Of a stretch of 64,000 nucleotides of DNA, positions 1-11,605 are shown one piece after another. The notes below the pieces were generated by a model that saw nothing but the letters and a program-made list of their open reading frames with translations, was not told the origin of the DNA and ran no database searches. A program made the translations under genes and the position numbers. This DNA is from Nymphalis io (taxonomy: Eukaryota > Arthropoda > Insecta > Lepidoptera > Nymphalidae), in the NCBI RefSeq assembly GCF_905147045.1, contig NC_065898.1, forward strand, positions 12,772,001 to 12,836,000, read 5' to 3'. Numbering within the stretch: the stretch's first letter is position 1; each line of letters starts with the position of its first letter.

Positions 1-516
1 ATGCCTAAGCACGTGTCCGAGATATGTAACTTTTCTCTTCTTGAAAGTCTCCAAAAGTTGCCGTTTTTGGTTGACGCGTCGCAGAACCTCCACGTTCGAG
101 ACCTTTTGAGTCCAACTAATGGCCAACATACGTCTATAAGCCCACATCTCGGTGACTGTCACTTGAGGTCTTCTTTAATTGTCCACGCCTCGCATCCGTG
201 AAGAAGTATAGGCCAGATGTAACAATGTAGGAGTCGTATGTGCACAGGGATCTTAAGTCTGCGATTGTAGAGTACTTTTTTCAACGTGCAGAAGGCACTT
301 CCTTTCCCTTTACCTCCTGTTCGCAGCTCCAGGTGTCATTAAGCCATGTCCCCAGATATACTTGCGCACCCTCTCAATTTTTTGGCCTGCTACAATGATA
401 GCAATGTCATCGAAGCTATGTTTAGATAACACCATGATCTTCGTTTTTGATAGGTTCATCCTCAGACCAGCGTTTTCACTGCACTCATTAACACGGCTCA
501 TAATTAATTGCAGCTC
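1..516 (-). pseudogene. RTE-like non-LTR retrotransposon RT fragment, cut by window edge
   Basis: This is the C-terminal part of an RTE-type endonuclease/reverse transcriptase ORF. Reading the minus strand from about 510 gives residues including GLRMNLSKTKIMVLS and IERVRKYIWGHG. After a frame change it gives HCYIWPILLHGCEAWTIKED, and after a second change RRMLAISWTQKVSNVEVLRR and RKVTYLGHVLRH. This order (SKTK, then YGCE-W-like, then RRML-SWT, then LGHVLR) is typical of RTE ORFs after the catalytic palm. At least two frameshifts and one stop show it is dead. The element continues past position 1, so its 3' end is not visible. Confidence 0.85.
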
Positions 517-1240
517 TCAGCTTCATATGCTTAATTAGTGTTTATCATTATTCTTCCTGTGATCAGTTATGAAAGAAAAACATCGAGAGGAGATTTCTTT
601 TTTAGCTTATACGATGTGATTTTTCTGGGCATTCTAATAACATGTTGTTGGAAGCTGGACGCACCAAGTTCAAACCGGCTTAAATTTTTTTTTGTGAGAT
701 TAAAACATTGCCAATATTTTGAACTTGGACCGCACGATTTCAACTGCCGATTATTTATTGAATTTGCCCAACACCGACGTGGTGAACATTCGCTTTGATG
801 CCACGAAAAAGGATTATCTTATTTTTTCCTTTCGCCTTTCGACCGAGCTTCGGAAATGTTTAATTTTATAAATGTCATGAATACGGTGTCGGAAAAACAA
901 TTTTATGATTGGTTTATGTCGGGATACTACCCTTTTTATAAATATTTAAGAGTATATTTTAATAAATATTTAACACATTATGTACTAAATTTGGGAGAGA
1001 TAGCCGTTTTAACAAAAAAAATTTGCCTTTTTTATATTTAATGTTGCGGTGTTATGATAATTAAAATGTACCAAACGATACAAATTTATGTTGTAATCTT
1101 ATTGATTCATAATAATCGGTATTTCAGTATTAAAGTTTGAATTTATCTTCAATACTAGTATTAAAAAAACACGGACAAATTATGCTAAAAAGAATATCTA
1201 TGGAGGAGCACAACTATATAACAATCTACCATAATCCATC
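517..1240. other. AT-rich stretch, no gene seen
   Basis: Only short chance ORFs rich in F, Y, N and K. No splice-flanked coding segment or recognised repeat seen. Confidence 0.5.
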
Positions 1241-1344
1241 CGTAACAGCCTGTGAATGTCCCACTGCTGGGCTAAAAAAAAAAGAGGAGAGGAGCTCTTT
1301 TTTTTTGAGGAGAAGGAAGGAAGCTCCAAACCTTCTCCTACCAT
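1241..1344 (-). repeat. SINE A fragment (3' part)
   Basis: Contains the reverse of the SINE A 3' motif (GTAACAGCCTGTGAATGTCC, then CACTGCTGGGCT) and the GAGGAGAAGG segment. The end is rearranged: a short inverted piece (AAGCTCCAAACCTTCTCC) follows the GAGGAGAAGG segment, making a small foldback. Confidence 0.75.
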
Positions 1345-3759
1345 AATATTTTTTTTTTAAAAAAAATTGAACTCATACAACCTTTTTCAAATCCAGACTC
1401 AAAATATATTATTAGTTAGTTTATATTAAACTATATATATTCTCATGTAAGTGACTGTTTTAATGAGAAATAAAGTTCTTTAAACATTAATTACTTAACC
1501 ATAAAACTGAGGTGACAAAAGCAGTGACAGCAATAACCTACTTTGTGGCTGCTACCTTCCATTGATTGATGGTTCTGAACCTCTTGGAATATACCACAAA
1601 ACCATAAATACTTTAGACAACATTATTAAATGCGGCTCGGGCCTGTCAGAGTTATGAAATTCTCTTTTCTATATCGCGATTTGCTCTTTATTAAGATAAC
1701 TAACATATTATAAAAATACGAAGTTTTGAACGTCGTATTTTTATAATATTGATGTTTGACAAAGAGGAGATATATGTGAGGAGGTATGTGTTCATTTACC
1801 TATATAAATATATATTTTTTTATTTGGATTATCTAAATTTTATTATAGAAATGAATTTTATTATATATATGAACCTTGGGTTCTAAAATGTTTTCTATAT
1901 TTTTAGTTGTTATAATAAAATTGCACTGAGACACAAAAGTAATTTTTTTTAATTTATTAAATCGTTTGAAAAACTATAGAAAAACAAATGATTTGGGGTT
2001 TTTTTATAAAAAGTAAAAGACGACATATCCATACTTTACGTCCTTATAACACTTATATAAGAATCTTTTGAAACCAATCCATTGAGTTACGTCGAACAAA
2101 AATTACAAGGGAGTTTTGTATCGGCGTACTTGTTAAGCCTTATTAATTTCGCTCAATGCGATATACACATGCCACCGTTTCATGATCGTAGCTCTTATGT
2201 TAAGCGACATACAGTACAAATTCCTGCGATTTTATTGACTTATAGTTTTCAGTCGGCGCTGGACCGCGAACAAATGAAACCGACCACTAATTGAATAGTG
2301 ACAATTAAGAGCCCTGATTGTGGACTTATTTGCGGTGTTAGTTATCAATGGAAGTTCGACTTTAAATCATATTAAAACAAAGTTGTTTATTCATTCGTAT
2401 CGTCATGTATCATGTTTACTTCCGAATGAAATATTGGAATTAGTTTCTATTTGTGATTTAAAGTTTTGACGCTTATGCATTGGCTATAGCTCGTGATATA
2501 ATTACTGATGTGAATAATGCTTCTATTGTACCATATGTTTAATACATCTGCGTCGCAATGTCACTATTATATTTAATGAAAGCTGAAATTAATCTACATT
2601 ATTTTCGTCAGAAACGTTTAACTATGAAACGTTACATATTAAGACGTGGGACTAAGGTTCAATGTTTAAACTTTTCTCTCTTTTCCCCCGACGAAGTTTC
2701 ACTTAGTATTACGTACATTTTACGTCATAACGTTATAAACAAAAACGTTGCATCTAGATTTGACCTTCAAATCTTACTATCATCGATATCTATAACATAG
2801 AACAAACGAATAAACCTTAAATAATATTAAATAAGATTTGTGTTAATGTTTTTTTTACCGTTTGATTTAAACTTAACTATTGGCAAAGCTTGGACTATCT
2901 GCGGAATTTTGTAATAGAAACGAATACCTTGGTCCATAAAGGATATATTAACTTTGCAGAGTTGGAAACTTTGTTTTATAAGTTTATCTGCACTTCTCGT
3001 TTTTATTGAGTGCTTGCCGTTGCTCTATAAACATTTCTATCTAATATAGTATATCATTGTAAATATTTATAATATTGTTGTAATTATTTTGTGATGTGTT
3101 AGTATTTTGACTTTGTTAAAAATTCTTTAAGCTCAAATATCTATAGACAGAATGGCTCTCTTTAATGTCACTAAAGTTTAAGACTCCAACACATTGTAAT
3201 ACAAATTATTATTAAATATTATTGAAGACTATCTGACATTTCTTAACTACCTAACAATCTATATTTTTAATCTGTCAATCGATCCTCTTTTAATTTATTT
3301 TACGGGCATTGCGTTGTAAAATATATTACAACGATAATTTATGATTGCGAATAATATTTAATCCTTTTATGAAAACCTTGTTATGTTTTTGATTTGAGAT
3401 CGATTTCTAGTAAACGCAAGCAAATGTCGCTCACTATCCTGTCTATTCTGAAGAATACTTGTATCATTGCGCATAAATAAATATTGTTTTATTTATTCAC
3501 TACTGTTTTCTATCAATTTTTATTAGTTTAAGCCAACGATCCCCAAAGTAAAGTATTGTATTTCAGTATCAAATGTCACTGTCAACTCAATCTTGCACAC
3601 ATTCAATTAAATATGCCCCTGTAGACGTCGGTGTGCCGCGCGTGACGAATTATGACTGACGTGTGATGCGTCAAGTGTCGGTGCATAAGGGGTAAAAACA
3701 TCGGGTACTATCACATTATGGACATTTTTTTTGTTTTTAATTTAAATGTTTATTTGAGG
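1345..3759. other. AT-rich non-coding stretch
   Basis: No recognisable gene or SINE copy. It holds one perfect 17-bp-stem hairpin, listed separately. Short ORFs at 2082-2294 and 2558-2800 have no family resemblance and no supporting context. Confidence 0.5.
1705..1749. repeat. Perfect 17-bp inverted repeat with 11-nt loop
   Basis: Arms 1705-1721 and 1733-1749 are exact reverse complements (arm ATATTATAAAAATACGA). The loop is 1722-1732. It could be a small hairpin RNA or the remnant of a short inverted-repeat element. Confidence 0.8.
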
Positions 3760-4035
3760 GTTTGGTACAACTGTTTGTGTCTACCGTCTGCGTACCGTCA
3801 TACCAGATAACATGCACTCATCACATATTCTGCCGCCAAGCAGCAATATTTATGATTGTTGTATTTTGTTTTGAAGGGTTAGTAAGCCAGCTTAACTACA
3901 AGCACATGGAACAGCATCTACGTTCGCAGATAGTGACGTATTGGCGCTAATAGGATGGATAATATTTCCTACACTGCCAACGTCTATTGGCGGTGATGAC
4001 CACTTACCATCGGTTGGCCCAGTCTGGATACGTTC
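3760..4035 (+). repeat. Element B, old degenerate copy
   Basis: Follows the B consensus in order with many substitutions: CACTCATCACATATTCTGCC, then TTTTGAAGGGTTAGTAAGCC, then GTGATGACCACTTACCATC. The spread of changes suggests an old insertion. Confidence 0.7.
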
Positions 4036-4692
4036 CACACCGTCATCACTTTAATTCCGTATACCAGTCTCAACGATGAGAGAGCCATTATAATTACAAC
4101 ACAAAAATTTTAAGTTCTGTGGCTGCGCTTTGACAATGAGGATTGGTTAATACTGCTCACAGTTCTAGTTTCTACGGTCGAAGAATTATTTACCGTAAGA
4201 TAGTCCATTTGCTTCGCAGCCCTAAAAACATTGAAATTTTCAAATGTTTTTAATGTTATCTCATAATACTTCCCACTATAACTATTTTACTATATACAAA
4301 CATAAATTAGCCTTCTCTATTTTCTGGTTTCTACCGGTTTATTTCGGTTTTACACTACGCCTATATCATGTATCACGCCAGATGGTCGTCAATTTAAACC
4401 AGACTCGCTTTCCCGCGTTAATATTAAAGGATCAAAAGTGTCACACCGCTAAATGGATACACGCACTACACCGCACTTATAAACGGATTAATAGAACATA
4501 ATCGATTTACCGCTATTCGATTTTAGTCCTAATCGATTTTAGCTTCGATTATGAATTTATGGGCAAGTAATACCTGTGCTTTAGGTCCAAATTTCCAGAC
4601 AGCGTTTATTCCTACATGATTAAGGTGTATTACGTATTATGAACGAATATCGGCCACGTAAATCTCAAAGACTAGTTCACTATATAGGATAC
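4036..4692. other. Non-coding stretch, nothing recognised
   Basis: An 85-codon ORF at 4244-4501 shows no motif or family resemblance. No splice-flanked segment seen. Confidence 0.45.
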
Positions 4693-4874
4693 ATGAAATT
4701 GTACAAGTGTGTAAACAAACAGGTGCACTGTCTATTATCTCAATCTCATAGCCCGATGGGCTACCAACCTGACAAGGGTAGAGAGATCAGGCACAGGATC
4801 AATGGCTCTCTCGACACTGTCAATTTCTTAATTCCAGATGCTAGGTACTGAAAGTTTATTTGAAGAAAATCCTC
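4693..4874 (-). repeat. SINE C fragment
   Basis: Shares ordered blocks with the better SINE C copy at 61035-61355: the AAGTGTGT..AAACA block, CTCATAGCCCGATGGGCTACC (compare CTCATAATCCGTTGGG), the AGATCAGGCACAGGA block and an AATTCCAGA block. The tRNA head is missing. Confidence 0.7.
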
Positions 4875-4985
4875 TTTATCTAATTTCAGTATTTATAGGC
4901 GTATAATTTAATCTTTTTCGTGACACTGAGACACAATGGAAAACTTGGGTGATTTGTGCCCACTAAAACGTCTTCGTCAGGGTTC

Positions 4986-5276
4986 GGTGGTACGGCTTTG
5001 TGCAGGCTGGTCTGGGTAGATAGCACCCGTTCATCAGATATTCTACCGCAAAACAGCAGTACGCGGTATTGTTGTGTTCCGGTTTGAAGGGTGAGTGAGC
5101 CAGTGTAACTACAGGCACAAGGGACATAACATCTTAGTTCCCCAGGTTAGTGGCGCATTGGTGATGTAAGCGATGGTTAACATTTCTTACAATGCCAATG
5201 TCTAAGGGCGTTTGGTGACCACTTACCATCAGGTGGCCTATATGCTCGTCCGCCTTCCTATTCTATAAAAAAAGAA
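4986..5276 (+). repeat. Element B, near full length
   Basis: Runs from GGTACGGCTTTGTGCAGGC through TTCCGGTTTGAAGGGTGAGTG to CACTTACCATCAGGTGGCC and a tail of CTATTCTATAAAAAAAG. The A-rich 3' tail fits insertion by target-primed reverse transcription. Confidence 0.85.
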
Positions 5277-5832
5277 CCTTTTTTTTTTTTTTTTTCGATG
5301 CCGCGCTCAACTAGACAATAATCACTAGACTATCAAGGCCGATTACATTTATTAGACAAATATAGAATATCGTTGAATTTTATGCAATAGATAATAAAGC
5401 AATTACGCCTTGTAAACTTCGTTTAGTGGGTGATTAGGTAAGGCTATAGCTGGGTACAGAGAGAGGGTAAGGGGATGAAAGTGGATGAATGTTGGAAATC
5501 CAGTGATATTTACTCGGTTTTGACCTGGGAACTTTAGTTAAAACTTACGGTTATCCACTGGGTCATTACGGTTATATAAATGTAAATGAATTCATATTTA
5601 ATTAAATAAATAAATGGATATGTAATTAAATATGACTTAACAATTCCCTCGGTGACGTTTTTAATTCGTTTGTTATTCAAAGTCCTCACGAAAAATATGG
5701 TAAATCTAATAACTGCGTACATCTGGGTTGAATACACTAAGATCCTATGTGTATTTAAATCGAACATGTTACAATAGAAAGTTAAAATTGGACCTTATAT
5801 CGAAAAATCATAGTATATCCTTTTTTATATTA
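5277..5832. other. Non-coding stretch
   Basis: Begins with a T-run (about 5279-5296). The rest is AT-rich with no recognised gene or repeat. Confidence 0.5.
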
Positions 5833-6050
5833 TAAGCAGACAGATGGGCACCTGATGGTACGTGGTCACCACCGTCAATCGATATTGTCGATGTCATAAA
5901 TATTAACAATATCTTAGATCGGCTATGCACCATCAAGCTTGGGAACTAAGATGGATGCTAAGTATTGCTTTTTAGTAGTAGAATTTCTGATGAATAGGTA
6001 CCTCCCCAGGCGGGATTGCACAAAACCGTACCAACTAATAAATTTCATCT
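5833..6050 (-). repeat. Element B, diverged copy
   Basis: Minus-strand B blocks in order: GGGCACCTGATGGTACGTGG, GCTTGGGAACTAAGATG, TAGAATTTCTGATGAATAGG. Several internal differences indicate an older insertion. Confidence 0.75.
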
Positions 6051-7207
6051 AAAATATAGTATTTTCAATTTTCATTTTACTATGTCACGTGGAACGATGA
6101 AAGGTGGCGGGACCAGACTGATTGTGAAAGGTGGAGAACTGGGTGCTATGGCGTGTCTTTAGAGAGCTGAGCTTGAGTCAAGCAGTTGATAGCCATTAGC
6201 CGAAGAAAAATTCTAGCAAGAGAAATATAAGCAAATAAGGTTAATTTTAGCTATTATCCTTCATTACCGCTTGTGCTATATTTGTGGCAGTGATTTCGGA
6301 TATTTATTTAAGAGGATGCATATATGCATGCGTATCAGAATTTATTGATTGTTTGGATTGGAAGGAATGCGATTAATTATAGAATATAAAAAGGAAATGA
6401 GTTTTTTTCTTAATATTTACAGTAGTCGCGCGACGTCGAGTTAGGTCGCTAATGTTCTACAAAAGTTATAATTGTTTTACAAAACTAGTCGCTCCTAGAC
6501 TAGAAGGCGGCGCGAGGTGGTCTCATGACTAATGTCGCTACAGGGTGCTCCTACGTAATTCGTTTTTAACCGCCGCACGTCAGCGGCCGGCATAGCGTAG
6601 CTGAATATTATACAGGTTGTACTTGTAAAATCTTTAATTTATATCATAAAATATTTTTTAACATTTTGTTTTTATAATGACTTTTTTAAAAGGGTAATTA
6701 AATTCAAAGGATCATAATAAATATATAATAATATAGGTACTTAGTTAAGTTGCTATTTATCAAAGTGCAATTTTAATTAAACACATTTTAAGGCAGATGA
6801 TGTTTTTTTTCAGTATATATAAATCATATAATATGATATATACATGGTGCTTCAGTATAATTCGTTTTTAACCATCGCACGTCAGCGGTTGGCTACAGCT
6901 TAGCCGTGCTGGGTAATTACAGCTTAATGTGATGCGGTTAGACTTGCTTTATTTAGAGTTATTATTCATACAATGTTTTGTAATTCAAAACATTTTAAGT
7001 TAAAATTTTAATATGAGATTTAGAATAATAATGTAATTTAAATTTACATTTTTTTTATTTCTAAACATATATAAAACGTTTTGAGTGGAATTTAGTAGAG
7101 TGAATGGAGTATTCCATTACAGGTATTTTCAATACAATGAAATAAAAAAAAGTAATAATACATTCTAAACATAAAATATTAAAATCTTAAACTTTATTTT
7201 AAAGTAT
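6051..7207. repeat. Non-coding stretch with a degenerate direct repeat
   Basis: A GC-richer part (about 6421-6605) contains TAATTCGTTTTTAACCGCCG then CACGTCAGCGG at about 6557-6590. A related copy, TAATTCGTTTTTAACCATCG then CACGTCAGCGG, lies at about 6859-6890. The family is not recognised, and no ORF of note is present. Confidence 0.5.
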
Positions 7208-7402
7208 AGTTTGGCGTACGAGCATATGGGCCACCTGATGGTAAGTGGTCACCAACGCCTGTAGACATTGGTATTGTAAAAATGTTAACCATCGCCAATG
7301 CGCCACCAACCTTGGGAACTAAGACGTTATGTCCCTTGTGCCTATTATTATACGGGCTCACTCACCCTTCAAACCGGTACACAACAAAAACAAGTACTGA
7401 TT
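7208..7402 (-). repeat. Element B, 5'-truncated
   Basis: Begins with the 3' end of B in reverse (CGAGCATATGGGCCACCTGA) and stops after CAAACCGGTACACAAC, so about the first 90 bp of the element are missing. 5' truncation is normal for retroposed copies. Confidence 0.85.
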
Positions 7403-7938
7403 GTCAAAGATTTCTGATATTATTTATAAAAGACAAAGATACGAATCATATTTGTATATAATATTTTTATTTATTATCAAAATGATATATTAAAAGGCGT
7501 GCTATATACAGAAGCCTCAGGTTGATTATGAGCAACGGTCCGTGGACACGCGATTGCTTCATTTACTTGACCGAGATGCGGGAGAGAGATAGCTGAGCGA
7601 ACGAGACGGAAGTATTATAAATACATCTTCCTATTTCATAAATTTTTGACGTTTACATCAAAAGTAACAGATTGTAAATGACCAACTGGTCGTTTGAATG
7701 AAGAATGCAGAATGTTTAGAAGCTTATTCCATCACACAGCTCAACTGCGGGTTAGTGGATGACAAACTGTGCTCAAGATTGGGTATCTAAAACCCGTCGT
7801 ATATTTCTAAAACGAAAGTAAATAAACCGATAAAGAGATAGTTTGTGTATCGACATTTACCTACATTTATGCTTGCTTTATGAAATGTTGCATTGATATG
7901 TAGAATATTTTTCATTCATCAAAAAATTAGTCAGCTGC
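7403..7938. other. Non-coding stretch, nothing recognised
   Basis: No coding signal or repeat seen. Confidence 0.45.
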
Positions 7939-8222
7939 TATAGCCCTGATGCCCAGGGGTTAGAACGCGTGAATCTTAACCGATAATGGTGGCTTCAAAC
8001 CCGGGCAAGCACAACTGAATTTTTATGTGCTTAATTTGTTTTTATAATTCATTTCGTGCTAGACGGTGAAGGATAGAATCGCGAGGAAACCTGCATGTGT
8101 CACCACATGTGTATTCCACCAAACTGCTTTGGAGCAGCGTGGTTGAATGAGCTCTAAACCTTCTTCATTAAAAAAAGAGAGGAGGCCTTAGCCCAGTAGT
8201 AGGACAGTCACAGGTTGTTACT
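7939..8222 (+). repeat. SINE A, near full length
   Basis: tRNA-like head with B box (GGCTTCAAACCCGGGCAAGC), then a central domain (GCGAGGAAACCTGCATGTGTC). It ends in GGCCTTAGCCCAGTAGTAGG and ACAGTCACAGGTTGTTACT. Confidence 0.85.
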
Positions 8223-9696
8223 ATAGCCCTGACGAATACCCAGAGAAATTTCTAGAGGAAACTCAAAGTAATTAATATTGAATTCATCGAATTGATGACA
8301 TTTAGGCGTTTAGGTTGCGTTTTAATATCATAATCCGTGTAAAACGTCTGAAACAACTCTAATAAATGATCTAAGCTAAAAAAAATATATTTAGTTTATG
8401 ATAAGATGTGCAGTTCTGCACGCTAATTGTCGAACAATCCGCAATCAAGATGATATTTATTCCATTGAAACTACTAAAATGAAGGAAGTCAAAGCTAACT
8501 CTTGTAATCAGGATAGCATTCAGCTTTAAAATATATAAGAAAAATCCAGACCAGCAAGTAGATTTACATTGACTTTAAAAGCTGATCCAATCTTCAATCA
8601 ATATTAAAATCAAAATATAACTGACTGACTGACTAATAGATACTATGAGACTTCAACCATGTTCACGAAATTTTTTTTTGGGTAAGCGGTTTGGGGGCTG
8701 ATAAAACTTTTTGCTCCCTTAGAAGAGCAGTACTGAATCACGAGCGCAGCACAGCACAGAAAAGGCCACAGATTCCTTGTAGTGGAAATGGAACAATCCC
8801 ATAACCTTTTAAATCTGAGCCGAAGACGGCCAATGTAAGAGTTTTTGTGGGCTAAGATTCCATATAGCCCGGGAACCGTTCTAAAGGTTTACCCTGCGTG
8901 AAAAAACGGTACATACGCCTATCATCGATAAATTGGTATGATCGCTTTTATTATTATTTTTAATACGATAACAGCAAATAGATAACTTTGTAATAAGATT
9001 TTTATTAGTAACTGGAACCCAGCATTCCTAGCCAAGCTAGCTGTAATATGGATAATGTATTATGAAATAATATAATATTTATTTGTAATAAATAATAAAG
9101 AATGTCAAAATATAACATTTGCAGATATTATTTCATATAACTTCCCAAGCTAACAAGTGTGTCTGACTTTATGTTACATACGGGACACACTCACACGCTC
9201 GTGTGGCACGCATTAAGTGTTTGCACTTAGTTTGTGGTCACCCTTAGTCGGTGCGCGTTTGAGAATTCAAAGCATAAGATTTCTCAGCTTAGCCGAAGTT
9301 TCGACGGCAGCTGTCTAAACGCGGTATAAAGTAACTCTTCTTATTTGAAAACAAAACAAAGATTATTTGTCTGGCGTCGCGGGGAAAATTCTTTGTTTAG
9401 AAACTTTTTAAAACCCTGTCTTTGCTTTTGACTTGTTATCATTTTTATTTCGAAAGAACTCGCCGAAGGGTTTGTCTGAAGGGACGCTGTTATTAATACA
9501 ATTGTCTTGGCTTTTGGCGAGTTAAATACGAGCAACGTTTTCAGATTCTTCATCTACAACTTGTTTGAATATTCATTGGAAAATTATTGTGATTGATAAA
9601 TATTATTTATAAGCAAAAAATAAGTTTTAAGGACTACTTTGAGTTGCTTGTATATTTTCGAAGCATATTCCGAACGTATTGTAGCATCGTGCAAAA
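8223..9696. other. Non-coding stretch upstream of the orphan ORF
   Basis: Mostly AT-rich. A less AT-rich part at about 9160-9330 ends with GCGGTATAAAGTAAC, a TATA-box-like string at about 9324. This could be a promoter for the 9697-9978 ORF, but a single TATAAA in AT-rich DNA is weak evidence. Confidence 0.35.
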
Positions 9697-9978
9697 ATGT
9701 CAGATGTACAAAATGATGACTCAATTATTTTTATTAAAACCAAAAGTCATCCATCCAATATCGGTCTAGCACAAATTGCAATAATAGATAAAGCAGGCCA
9801 AAAATATATAAATAAGAAAATCTTTCCGCCTGCTGAGCAAAGGGCTTTCTTTCTTAAGGAGAAGGTTTCGGAGCTTATACCATCACGCTACTTCAATGGG
9901 TTGATGGATGATTTTCATCTGAATAAGGTTACACATTTTCCTTTAATTTCTGAGGATGAATTGTATGATGATTTATAA
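9697..9978 (+). CDS. Orphan 93-residue ORF of unknown function
   Basis: Open from an ATG in good insect context (CAAAAATGT) to TAA. Composition is protein-like rather than AT-noise-like: it has D, E, G, P and Q spread evenly, an acidic C-terminus (SEDELYDDL), and a hydrophobic stretch GLAQIAIID that could be a beta strand. No signal peptide, membrane segment, zinc finger or catalytic motif is visible. No intron signal is evident inside it. The predicted product is small, soluble and mixed charge. I do not recognise the family. It could be a small host gene, a 3' exon, or a fragment of a mobile element ORF. A possible TATA box lies about 370 bp upstream. The AATAAA string near 10100 is too distant to be convincing as its polyadenylation signal. 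Confidence 0.35.
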   Translation: MSDVQNDDSIIFIKTKSHPSNIGLAQIAIIDKAGQKYINKKIFPPAEQRAFFLKEKVSELIPSRYFNGLMDDFHLNKVTHFPLISEDELYDDL

Positions 9979-10041
9979 ACAAAATTTAAAAACTTGAAAT
10001 CGTCGGGGTTAAAAGCTCAGGCAAGTTGGTACTCGTAAAAG

Positions 10042-10150
10042 AATAATTATATATAATAGTTTTACGTGTGTATATGTGTTTATGTGGCGTCATAGCTCCC
10101 AAATAAATGGACCGATTTTGATGCGGTTTTTCAATATTTTTTGGGTTGGG
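10042..10150. repeat. Lepidopteran interspersed repeat fragment (unclassified)
   Basis: Contains GTGTATATGTGTTTATGTGG followed by CATAGCTCCCAAATAAATGG and ACCGATTTTGATGCGG. I recognise this arrangement from many moth and butterfly genomes, but cannot assign a class without a library. Confidence 0.4.
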
Positions 10151-10597
10151 GTTATTTATATTTTTAACTTTTTCTATGCACTAACTTTGACTAAGCTGGA
10201 TGTGTTCTAAACACTGCTTTATGTCAGCTCTATGCTATAAATAAAACTGCTTAATTAATAATATAGACCTATTGTTGAATACAAACGAAGTTGTTATAGT
10301 ACTTATTTAGACAGAAGCCCAAAGTTGGCTTAATAATTTATTAATTTTGAATCTAAAATAGACTCGTCCAAGCGCTATTTGAATCGTATTTTAACACGAT
10401 TAAATTAAAAGTAATACAGCCACCGATTCCAAATGAAGATTTTATACAAGCCAACAATGTTATGTTGTTTCATTTTTATTAATAAAATGAATATTATATA
10501 CAATTAAATTTTAAAACCTTTTTATCATTTACTAGCTGGTTACCGCGACTCTGACTGCGTTATTTTTTTTCAGTAAATCCCAAAATTGATATATCAA
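10151..10597. other. AT-rich non-coding stretch
   Basis: Nothing recognised. Confidence 0.5.
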
Positions 10598-10855
10598 CAC
10601 GAGCCGTGATGGCCTAGTGGTCAGAACGTGTGAATCTTATCCGATTGATCGTGGGTTCAAGCCTAGGCAAGCACCACTAAAGATTCATGAGCTTAGTTTG
10701 TTTTTATAATTTAAGTGAAGAAACTTGCTTGTGTCTAATTTCAGTGATATTCGGCCACATGTGTATTCTACATCGGAGCAGTATGATGGAACAAGCTCCA
10801 AACCTTCTCATCAAACGGAGAGCCCTTAGTCCAGCAGTGGAACGTTCACAGTCTG
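10598..10855 (+). repeat. SINE A, diverged but long
   Basis: tRNA head GATGGCCTAGTGGTCAGAAC (A box) and GATCGTGGGTTCAAGCC (B box). The central part is shortened. The 3' part AGCTCCAAACCTTCTCATC ends near TGGAACGTTCACAGTCTG. Confidence 0.8.
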
Positions 10856-11414
10856 ATACTTTTACCTTATTGTTCTTCGCGGTTTTCCCCTCGTTAAACG
10901 TTACCACTCCCAGTGGGTCGTAGTCGAATTTAAGTGTAACGTTTTACAATAAATTGTATATCTAAATGCAAATATTTTTTTCAAAGCCGAGCTTAATGCG
11001 ATGAAAAAAAACAACTCATCAACATTTTTATATAAGAATATATATCTATTTTGATATTAAATTTTATAATCGGTTCATTGGTTTAGTAGTGTTGAGTGAA
11101 TAAACAGACGGGAAAAAAAACTATATATATAGATAGAGAGATATAAAATAAAAATAAAGTCTTATTTATTAGAGTTTTCATAGTGTGTTTCAGTTTGCAG
11201 GTCATTTGATAATTATCTGAATTATAAGCGAGAATGTGTATTTATTTGCGAGGCTTTTGGCTGTACCCGCATAGCGTTATCGCAAACAGAAGCTTTGTCG
11301 GAACGACAATCTGTGTTTATGAAAATAATTAAAATTAACCAGAAAATAAAATATTATAATGGCTTATATTTTTATTAAAATCAGTAATCGTATGGAGTTT
11401 TTCATTACTCGGCT
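10856..11414. other. Non-coding stretch with a repeat tail
   Basis: At about 11065-11140, CGGTTCATTGGTTTAGTAG, a GTGAATAAACAGACGG block and a TA-rich tail resemble the end of a common lepidopteran interspersed repeat (local family F). The rest is AT-rich with nothing recognised. Confidence 0.45.
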
Positions 11415-11605
11415 AAGGAATCCTCTTCTCTTAATGAGAAGGATTAGAGATTAATTCACCACGCCGCCTTATTGCGGCTTAGATACGTATATTGCAAATT
11501 TTCACCCGACACAGTCACAGCATCAGGTATTTCACGATGTTTTCCTTCACCGCCGAGCACTAGATGAATTATAAGCTCATAAAAACTCGGGTTTGATGCT
11601 GCTAT
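11415..11605 (-). repeat. SINE A remnant
   Basis: Minus-strand blocks TTCACCACGCCGCC, TTTCACGATGTTTTCCTTCA, CCGCCGAGCACTAGATGAA and ACTCGGGTTTGATG are in SINE A order, with heavy divergence between them. Confidence 0.65.

Noticed and set aside
6081..6200. Possible LINE C-terminal piece (R-W-R-D-Q-like reading)
   Set aside because: The resemblance is limited to a few residues in a short frame and was not convincing.
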